Origin: Polynucleobacter sp. MG-5-Ahmo-C2
GTDB taxonomy: Bacteria; Pseudomonadota; Gammaproteobacteria; Burkholderiales; Burkholderiaceae
Direction of reading: 5' to 3'
Assembly: GCF_018687735.1 (NCBI RefSeq)
Contig: NZ_CP061304.1
Coordinates: 806,001-870,000 of the forward strand
DNA: 64,000 bases
Made by a program: the position numbers and the translations under genes. The stretch's first letter is position 1. Each line of letters opens with the position of its first letter. Shown piece by piece: positions 58,401-64,000 of this stretch. The notes below the pieces were generated by a model, which ran no database searches, was not told the DNA's origin, and saw only the letters and a list, made by a program, of their open reading frames with translations.

Positions 58401-59180
58401 ATGCCTCAATTTGCTGCAAATTTGACAATGTTATTTACAGAAGCGCCTTTCTTGGAGCGCTTTGAGCGCGCCTCTCAAGCGGGATTTAAGGCGGTTGAAT
58501 TTCTGTTCCCATATCCATATTCAGCTGCTGAAATTAAACAGAAGTTAGATCAGCACAACTTAAGGCTAGTCCTTCATAATTTGCCGGCTGGTGATTGGGA
58601 TGCCGGGGAGCGTGGAATAGCTTGTCATCCAGACCGAGCTGAAGAGTTCCGTTTGGGGGTTGCAAAAGCGATCGAATATGCCAAGGTTCTAGGCGTTGCG
58701 CAATTGAATTGTTTGGCAGGCAAAGTTCCTGCAGGTGCAGATCAAAAATTATTTCATGACACTTTTGTGGCTAATTTGAAATATGCGTCCGCTGAGTTAA
58801 AAAAATCCAATTTAAAGCTACTTATTGAGCCAATTAATACATTTGATATTCCTGGATTCTTTTTAAATACAACACAGCAGGCGCTAGATATTATTAAAGA
58901 GGTTTCCTCTGATAATCTCTTTGTGCAATACGATATCTACCATGCCCAGCGTATGGAGGGTGAATTGTCCAATACTATCGAAAAGAATCTCAAGCAGATC
59001 GCCCATATTCAGCTAGCTGATAATCCCGGCCGCAATGAGCCTGGCACTGGTGAAATTAACTATGCCTATCTTTTCAAATTCCTTGACAAGATTGGCTACT
59101 CAGGTTGGATTGGTTGTGAATATAAACCTGCGACTACGACAGAAGCAGGTTTAGCTTGGATTCAGAAATTAAATTCATAA
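58401..59180 (+). CDS. hyi: Hydroxypyruvate isomerase
   Basis: 259 residues, a TIM-barrel of the AP endonuclease 2/xylose isomerase-like family. Key segments: NLTMLFTEAPFLERFERA, VEFLFPY, LLIEPINTFDIPGFFL, VQYDIYHAQRMEG and IGCEYKP; the metal-binding glutamates and histidine are in place. It interconverts hydroxypyruvate and tartronate semialdehyde. glxR follows after 28 bp, as in glyoxylate/glycerate gene clusters. Glyoxylate carboligase (gcl) is not next to it. Confidence 0.92.
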   Translation: MPQFAANLTMLFTEAPFLERFERASQAGFKAVEFLFPYPYSAAEIKQKLDQHNLRLVLHNLPAGDWDAGERGIACHPDRAEEFRLGVAKAIEYAKVLGVAQLNCLAGKVPAGADQKLFHDTFVANLKYASAELKKSNLKLLIEPINTFDIPGFFLNTTQQALDIIKEVSSDNLFVQYDIYHAQRMEGELSNTIEKNLKQIAHIQLADNPGRNEPGTGEINYAYLFKFLDKIGYSGWIGCEYKPATTTEAGLAWIQKLNS

Positions 59181-59208
59181 AATTAAAGCAAATATAAAAG
59201 GAGATGAA

Positions 59209-60108
59209 ATGAGTGCGAAATTAAAATTAGGTTTTGTTGGTCTCGGTATTATGGGCGCCCCTATGGCGGGCCAACTTATTAAAGCAGGACATGAGGTTTT
59301 TATTCATACTAGAAGTAAGGTTCCACAGGAGCTAGCCTCATCTTCAGCTATTCAGTGTTCTAGTCCCAGCGAGGTCGCTGAAAAGGCAGACATTATTTTT
59401 ACGATGGTGCCAGATACGCCCGACGTTGAAAAAGTCTTGTTCGGTGAGAAGGGCGTCGCATCTGGCTTATCGAAGGGCAAGGTTGTTGTTGATATGAGCT
59501 CAATCTCACCCATTGCCACCAAAGAATATGCCAAGAAAATAAATGCTTTGGGTTGCGACTACTTGGATGCCCCAGTTTCTGGCGGAGAGGTTGGAGCTAA
59601 AAATGCCACGCTATCGATCATGGTCGGTGGTGATGAAGGAGTATTTAATAAGGTGAAGCCCGTTTTAGATTTGATGGGTAAGAATATCAATTTAGTGGGT
59701 GGTAATGGGGATGGTCAAACTGCCAAAGTCGCAAACCAAATCATCGTAGCCTTAAATATTGAAGCTGTTGCTGAGGCGCTTTTATTTGCAGCCAAAGCAG
59801 GCGCTGATCCCGCCAAAGTCCGTCAAGCATTAATGGGCGGCTTTGCGAGCTCAAAAATTCTTGAGGTGCATGGTGAACGCATGGTGAAGCGCACATTTGA
59901 CCCGGGCTTTAGGATTGAGTTGCATCAGAAAGATTTAAACCTCGCACTCAATAGCGCTCGTGCTTTAGGCGTTTCACTGCCGAACACCGCCACTGCTCAA
60001 GAGCTTTTCAACTCTTGCTCGGCTCATGGTGGCAAAGCCTGGGATCATTCGGCGATGGTGAAGGCTTTAGAAAAATTAGCCAACTTTGAAATTGGTCAAA
60101 AAGCCTAA
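59209..60108 (+). CDS. glxR: Tartronate semialdehyde (2-hydroxy-3-oxopropionate) reductase
   Basis: 299 residues of the beta-hydroxyacid dehydrogenase family. GFVGLGIMGAPMAGQLIKAGH is the NAD(P)-binding loop, DAPVSGGEVGA the substrate motif and GDGQTAKVANQI has the catalytic lysine. It reduces tartronate semialdehyde to glycerate. A strong AAAGGAGAT site lies before the ATG. Other family members (3-hydroxyisobutyrate dehydrogenase) look similar; adjacency to hyi decides. Confidence 0.93.
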   Translation: MSAKLKLGFVGLGIMGAPMAGQLIKAGHEVFIHTRSKVPQELASSSAIQCSSPSEVAEKADIIFTMVPDTPDVEKVLFGEKGVASGLSKGKVVVDMSSISPIATKEYAKKINALGCDYLDAPVSGGEVGAKNATLSIMVGGDEGVFNKVKPVLDLMGKNINLVGGNGDGQTAKVANQIIVALNIEAVAEALLFAAKAGADPAKVRQALMGGFASSKILEVHGERMVKRTFDPGFRIELHQKDLNLALNSARALGVSLPNTATAQELFNSCSAHGGKAWDHSAMVKALEKLANFEIGQKA

Positions 60109-60117
60109 GATCTAAAT

Positions 60118-60705
60118 ATGGCATCAACCCTCTTGGTGTATTTGCATGGCTTTCGCTCTTCCCCTAGATCCAGTAAGGCTGTGATGACCGGTGAGGCCAT
60201 CAAGGCCTTATCGACAGTCAATAACCCTATTGAATGGTATTGCCCGCAGTTATTGGCTTCACCGCAGAACAGTATGGATATGGTTACAGAGCATATTCAT
60301 CTGTCTAAGGCCGATCATATTGTTGTCATCGGTTCATCGCTGGGCGGATTTTATGCAAACTATTTGGCAGAAAAGTATGGCTGCAAAGCGGTTGTCTTAA
60401 ATCCGGCCGTTCGTGCTGCCAGGGAGCTTGCCCCCCATGTGGGAATGATGACGTCCTATGACAATGACGAGCCATTTGATTTTCGCCCTGAATATATTGA
60501 TGAGCTAAAAGCCTTACAAGTTGAAAGGATTTCTAATCCTAGCCGTTACTTTTTGATTGCAGCAAAAGGAGATGAATTGCTTGATTGGCAAGAAATGACG
60601 GAGTTCTATCAAGGCGCCAAGCAGCTTGTCCTTGAGGGCAGTGATCATGGCATTGCCGACTATGCAGACCATCTCCCAGCAGTTTTGGAGTTTATATCTC
60701 CCTAG
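60118..60705 (+). CDS. YqiA/YcfP-type esterase
   Basis: 195 residues of the UPF0227/YqiA alpha/beta hydrolase group. LVYLHGFRSSPRSSKA, nucleophile GSSLGGFYANYLAE, acid GDELLDW and histidine GSDHGIADY. It starts 9 bp after glxR and may be in the same transcript. Function of the family: short-chain esterase activity, physiological role unknown. Confidence 0.88.
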   Translation: MASTLLVYLHGFRSSPRSSKAVMTGEAIKALSTVNNPIEWYCPQLLASPQNSMDMVTEHIHLSKADHIVVIGSSLGGFYANYLAEKYGCKAVVLNPAVRAARELAPHVGMMTSYDNDEPFDFRPEYIDELKALQVERISNPSRYFLIAAKGDELLDWQEMTEFYQGAKQLVLEGSDHGIADYADHLPAVLEFISP

Positions 60706-60784
60706 ATGATTGATTGACACATATTTCTTCTGTAAGATAAGTTAAACGATTGATGGCATCGCCTAGGTCGAGAAAGGAGAGTTT

Positions 60785-61354
60785 GTGCTGAGCATCTTGA
60801 AATTAGACGCTGGTGGAATTCCCCAGGGTTGGGTTAACGCTGAAGAAGCAACCAAACACTACGCTGATAATAGTGTCTTATGGACACTGGGCGACCCCAT
60901 CATGAAAATGCGGGGCGGCATTTCTAGGGCTAGCGGCTTGCAGTCCGTCATTGAACTTCATTCGATTATTGCTATCAAAGGTAGTGCGAAGATTAATTTA
61001 TTCGATGTTGTCCCGGTGATCACAAAACATAAACTCTTTAAACGTGACCGCGGTCTTTGCGCTTATTGTGGAGATGTAATTCATGAGAATCAGGCTGAGG
61101 CAGAGCACATTATTCCCAATAGTCGTGGCGGAAAATATTCCTGGATGAATTTAGTGATTTCTTGCAGGCCCTGCAATCAACACAAGGGTAATCGCACTCC
61201 CGAACAAGCTGGCATGGCTCTGTTGTACACCCCTTATCTGCCAAGTTTGTACGAAGATATGATTCTTAAAGGGCGCAATATTCTAGCTGACCAGATGGAT
61301 TTCCTGGCGGCTAATTTGCCCAAGAATAGTCGTTTACTTGAGAGTGCTCTCTGA
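60785..61354 (+). CDS. HNH endonuclease family protein
   Basis: 189 residues from a GTG at 60785, with AAAGGAG at 60773-60779. The HNH zinc-finger type is visible: C92 and C95 (CAYC), H108 (AEHIIP, catalytic histidine region), N122 and C127/C130 (CRPCNQHKGN). The approximately 80-residue N-terminal region is not recognised. Homologues of this single-gene form are common in betaproteobacteria and are not part of a restriction system here, as no methylase is nearby. Confidence 0.88.
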   Translation: MLSILKLDAGGIPQGWVNAEEATKHYADNSVLWTLGDPIMKMRGGISRASGLQSVIELHSIIAIKGSAKINLFDVVPVITKHKLFKRDRGLCAYCGDVIHENQAEAEHIIPNSRGGKYSWMNLVISCRPCNQHKGNRTPEQAGMALLYTPYLPSLYEDMILKGRNILADQMDFLAANLPKNSRLLESAL

Positions 61355-61398
61355 GCTCAGAGTCAGAGCAAGTTACGCAGTCTTACTCTAGTAGTTTG

Positions 61399-62364
61399 AT
61401 GCACTCAAAATCGTTGCGGATGATTGTGGTAGCGCTGGTTTTATCGCTGCTTGGGCATCTCATTTTATTTGTTGGCCTACCTTTTCTTTCCCTTGGCTCT
61501 GCTCCAGAAATTGCAGATGACCTCATTATTAGAACTGAGTTGAAACTTGAGCCGCCTAAGAAAATTCAAATGGCGAAGACTCCCAAAAAGAAATTAAACA
61601 AAGAAGATTCTAGTGCGAAGTTAGAAGATCCAAAAAGCCTGGTAGCGGGAGCACAGGGTGGGGCCTTTAATCAATCGGGAGTGGCCTTCAAACTACCAGA
61701 GTCGGGAATCATTTATTACGACTCTTACGTCGATGGCCAAAAGTATCAGACTGGAGAAATCGACTGGATTGTTGATGGAAATAGCTATCGCCTATATGTC
61801 AATATCCCCTATGCTTTCGTCGGCCCATTTGTATTTGAATCGAGGGGAACCATTGATGCATACGGTATGGCCCCCTCTATTTATTGGTCGCAGCGTGGCA
61901 CAAGGCCACCACGTTATTCTCGATTTGATCGACATTCAACTGGAGGAGGACAGATGTTCTTCTCAGAAAAGCCAGAGTTCACGCCAGCCATTCCCCCTGG
62001 AACTCAAGACCGATTCAGCCTCATGTTCCAGATTGCTTCATTGCTAAACGGGGATAGCAAAATTGATGAGGCTGGAAGTATTCGTGCATTGCCGGTAGTT
62101 GATTACAACACGGTTGAAATGTGGCAATTTAAAAGTTATGGTGAGGCTATCTCCGAGGATATTCCGACCCTGGGAAGGTCTGTTAACCGTCATTACGCTT
62201 TGATGCAGCGTGAAAATGACCCCTATAAGCGCCAGGTGGACATTTGGTTAGCTAAAGATCTCGAGTGGCTGCCGGGCAGAATTCGCTCCCAGGAGGCTAG
62301 TGGCAGGGTTCTTGAGCTTGTTTTTAAGCAAAAGAGCCCCATACCGCCGACAGCATTGCCCTAA
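61399..62364 (+). CDS. DUF3108 family exported protein
   Basis: About 321 residues from the ATG at 61399 (a TTG at 61396 is also in frame). An N-terminal membrane anchor or signal (MIVVALVLSLLGHLILFVGLPFL) precedes a Lys/Pro-rich linker (EPPKKIQMAKTPKKK) of TonB-like look, then the DUF3108 beta-rich domain from about residue 95 (GIIYYDSYVDGQKYQTGEIDWIVDGNSYRLYV). Function of the family is unknown, likely periplasmic. It overlaps the convergent potassium channel gene by 4 bp. Confidence 0.82.
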   Translation: MHSKSLRMIVVALVLSLLGHLILFVGLPFLSLGSAPEIADDLIIRTELKLEPPKKIQMAKTPKKKLNKEDSSAKLEDPKSLVAGAQGGAFNQSGVAFKLPESGIIYYDSYVDGQKYQTGEIDWIVDGNSYRLYVNIPYAFVGPFVFESRGTIDAYGMAPSIYWSQRGTRPPRYSRFDRHSTGGGQMFFSEKPEFTPAIPPGTQDRFSLMFQIASLLNGDSKIDEAGSIRALPVVDYNTVEMWQFKSYGEAISEDIPTLGRSVNRHYALMQRENDPYKRQVDIWLAKDLEWLPGRIRSQEASGRVLELVFKQKSPIPPTALP

Positions 62365-62888
62365 AAACCCGATCCTGATTTGGGGTTTTGATTTGAGTGT
62401 CCGAGCAGAGCCACCATCATTGAATATAGGGCCGCTCCAGACATGGATACTGCAAAGATTCCTGTAAACGAGATAATAATGGGCAAAATTCTCCAGTGCT
62501 CGGTCAGGGTGTAATCGCCATATCCTACAGTTGTATACATTTCGCCTGCGAAGTAAAAGGTCTGTGGATTTGTTGGAAATACCTTAAGGGCCACGCAAAT
62601 ATAGGCCCAAGCGATGATTTCTACGAAATGGGTTGCAATAATGAGCAAAATCGCGATAAAGTAAGAAACAAAATTGGCGCCATAGATCCGTTTATTTTCT
62701 AGCTGCTGATCAAGCCAATGAAAAGCGCCAGCAATCGACAAAACGATCATGCCGTGAACCGTAAGCATGAAGCAAGCCAGAAGCAACACAAACCAAATTT
62801 GCCCATTGCCCATATCCATATTAATTTCGCTGAAGAGTGTTGCAAAGCTGGGAAGGTCTGCATTACGGAAAAGGTCTATTAGGAACAT
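62361..62888 (-). CDS. Two-pore-helix type potassium channel (Ion_trans_2)
   Basis: 175 residues with three hydrophobic segments (about 31-53, 72-100, 134-160) and a pore loop holding the K+ selectivity filter TVGYGD (120-125). It lacks an RCK/TrkA-N regulatory domain, so it would be a minimal KcsA-like channel with an extra N-terminal helix. The C-terminus is short and polar. Confidence 0.88.
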   Translation of the reverse strand: MFLIDLFRNADLPSFATLFSEINMDMGNGQIWFVLLLACFMLTVHGMIVLSIAGAFHWLDQQLENKRIYGANFVSYFIAILLIIATHFVEIIAWAYICVALKVFPTNPQTFYFAGEMYTTVGYGDYTLTEHWRILPIIISFTGIFAVSMSGAALYSMMVALLGHSNQNPKSGSGF

Positions 62889-62954
62889 GGAAATTCTGAG
62901 TGAAGATTACAAAAATATCTTATTTGACATAATAATGATTATACGCAAATATAC

Positions 62955-63665
62955 CTATGGGGATTTCGCTGGTGAGGACTTCATGGCCCGTTGATATGGC
63001 GTCTTGTAAAGCTTAAGCCATCGAGATCTTAAGCCATCTCCTATCCAAGGTTTATCGTAAATATCTGCAATATCAATAGCGCTTAATCCCAGCGCATTAC
63101 GAAGTTGTAAGTCTGCTCCTTGATCTAAGAGCAGCTTAACCAGTTGCTCATTCCCAGACTGCACTGCCATCATCAGAGGCGTTGTATTGTTTAAGCTTAA
63201 GGAGTCTACCGTAGCGCCATTAGCTATCAAAAACTGGGCAACTTCCAGGTGTCCTTTGGTGCAGGCGTAATGCAGCGGAGTCCAGCCTATGTGGTCAACC
63301 ATCGCTTTTTTCTTGAGCACAAGAGTTTTCACCAGAGGCAAATTACCTTGAATAGATGCAATCATCAACGGAGTTTCACCGCTTTTATTGGATAAATCTA
63401 CGTCAATTTTTGGGTCATTTATCAGTAAATCAATCACATTCGCCGAATTGTCTTTGATAGCCAAAATCAGCATAGGATTGCCATTTGCATCTACGGAATT
63501 GGGGTTTGCACCCTTAGAGAGTAAGTTTTTAACCTCAGCAACATCATCAAATTTTGCCGCTTTTGCAAAATCAGCTATTTGACTAGTGGTCTGTGCTTGA
63601 GCATGTTGGTTTAAGGCGCCCACGCAAGCAAAAATAAAAAGTAATTGGTTAAACTTTATTCTCAT
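62955..63665 (-). CDS. Exported ankyrin-repeat protein
   Basis: 236 residues with a signal peptide (cleavage after QAQ near residue 24-25). About five ankyrin repeats between residues about 30 and 200, e.g. AKFDDVAEVKNLLSKGANPNSVDANGNP, GWTPLHYACTKGHLEVAQFLIANGATVDSLSLNNTTPLMMAVQSGNEQLVKLLLDQGADLQLRN. Ends with a basic tail. It overlaps the tatD-like gene by 4 bp (ATGA), a conserved tatD-ankyrin pairing in Burkholderiales. Periplasmic binding role is likely; target unknown. Confidence 0.88.
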   Translation of the reverse strand: MRIKFNQLLFIFACVGALNQHAQAQTTSQIADFAKAAKFDDVAEVKNLLSKGANPNSVDANGNPMLILAIKDNSANVIDLLINDPKIDVDLSNKSGETPLMIASIQGNLPLVKTLVLKKKAMVDHIGWTPLHYACTKGHLEVAQFLIANGATVDSLSLNNTTPLMMAVQSGNEQLVKLLLDQGADLQLRNALGLSAIDIADIYDKPWIGDGLRSRWLKLYKTPYQRAMKSSPAKSP

Positions 63666-64000
63666 GAATAAGTTCTATCTATATGAAAACATTGGTAAAA
63701 ATTAGATGAAGTTTGATTTGCAAGCTCCTCAAGCTCTAGCCCTTTGAGGTCGGCAATGAATTCGCCAACTTTCGCTACCCAGGCTGGTTCATTAATCTTG
63801 CCGCGGTAGGGAATGGGCGCCAAATAGGGAGAATCTGTTTCAATGAGCATCCTCTCTAATGGTACAGCCTTGCAGGTTGCCTGCAGGTCTTTAGCGCTTT
63901 TAAAGGTCACAATCCCTGAAAAGGAGATGTAAAAACCTAAGTCCATAGCTGCTTGCGCTACCTCTAGGCTTTCAGTAAAGCAATGCATTACACCGCCAAT
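63662..64000 (-). CDS. TatD family metal-dependent hydrolase, C-terminal part (partial)
   Basis: The frame is open through the right edge of the window, so only the last about 113 residues are seen; its start lies beyond base 64000. GGVMHCFTES, SFSGIVTFKSA, LIETDSPYLAPIPYRGKINEPAWV and KLGEFIADLKG-like VGEFIADLKGLE match TatD/YcfH, a 3'-5' DNase fold of the amidohydrolase type (the HCFTES and ETDSPY carry metal ligands). Confidence 0.9.
   Translation of the reverse strand: MGGVMHCFTESLEVAQAAMDLGFYISFSGIVTFKSAKDLQATCKAVPLERMLIETDSPYLAPIPYRGKINEPAWVAKVGEFIADLKGLELEELANQTSSNFYQCFHIDRTYS

Noticed and set aside
60785..61354. HNH gene as part of a restriction or phage-defence system
   Set aside because: No methyltransferase, specificity subunit or other defence gene lies within the window around it, so it is reported only as a single gene.

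Overview
The window is a compact chromosomal segment with no phage, insertion sequence or CRISPR array. Gene content and order point to a betaproteobacterium of the Burkholderiaceae with a small, AT-leaning genome, most like a freshwater Polynucleobacter. The evidence is the set tig-clpP-clpX-lon-tRNA-Val-ppiD, pyrG-kdsA-eno-ftsB, class I phaC-phaB-phaR, lplT/alr, and short protein variants. The genus is an inference from recognised protein families; no database search was run.

Layout. 1-4.4 kb: 3' end of parC, a molybdenum-hydroxylase maturation pair (xdhC-like and a MocA-like nucleotidyltransferase), ridA, and two small periplasmic cytochromes c behind a perfect FNR-type box. 4.4-12.5 kb: a propionyl-CoA to succinyl-CoA module (methylmalonyl-CoA mutase, MeaB GTPase, PccB, PccA, a VOC-family epimerase candidate). 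A divergent GntR/FCD regulator sits beside it, with a palindrome over its own start codon. 12.5-19.6 kb: tsaB, rimI, a HolD(psi)-like gene, lplT, alr, bamD, rluD, pgeF. 19.7-25.4 kb: polyhydroxyalkanoate genes phaC, phaB, phaR, then rimO and a thiolase. 25.5-31.2 kb: serB, mfd, ispD, ispF. 31.3-39.2 kb: tRNA-Leu, trigger factor, ClpP, ClpX, Lon (with a sigma-32-like promoter), tRNA-Val and a PpiD homologue lacking its parvulin domain. 39.2-48.9 kb: tesA-like esterase, an orphan YbbA-type ATPase, purL, a spermidine-synthase-like protein, acnB, and a DUF2147/superinfection-immunity-type small-protein pair. 49-55.6 kb: pyrG, kdsA, eno, ftsB, hslO, gltX. 55.7-56.0 kb: tRNA-Ala, tRNA-Glu, tRNA-Asp. 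56-64 kb is more accessory: an alpha/beta hydrolase, a DUF4118 sensor remnant, a structured intergenic stretch, a duplicated-domain periplasmic protein, hyi-glxR, a YqiA-type esterase, an HNH nuclease, a DUF3108 protein, a potassium channel, an ankyrin protein and the 3' part of tatD.

How the genes fit together. Propionyl-CoA from odd-chain fatty acids or branched amino acids can be carboxylated (PccAB), epimerised, and isomerised to succinyl-CoA (mutase plus MeaB). Acetyl-CoA surplus can be stored as PHA (thiolase, PhaB, PhaC). Hyi and GlxR suggest use of hydroxypyruvate/tartronate semialdehyde toward glycerate. Trigger factor, ClpXP and Lon form a protein quality-control block.

The most interesting signals are: the PpiD without its PPIase domain; a putative psi (HolD) subunit next to rimI; a 16-bp direct repeat marking a 69-bp in-frame insertion in rimI; the operator-over-start arrangement of the GntR gene; the FNR box in the cytochrome promoter; the sigma-32 promoter of lon; and a run of three stem-loops at about 57.46-57.57 kb. 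No wholly new multi-gene system was identified. No gene-free stretch exceeds 300 bases.
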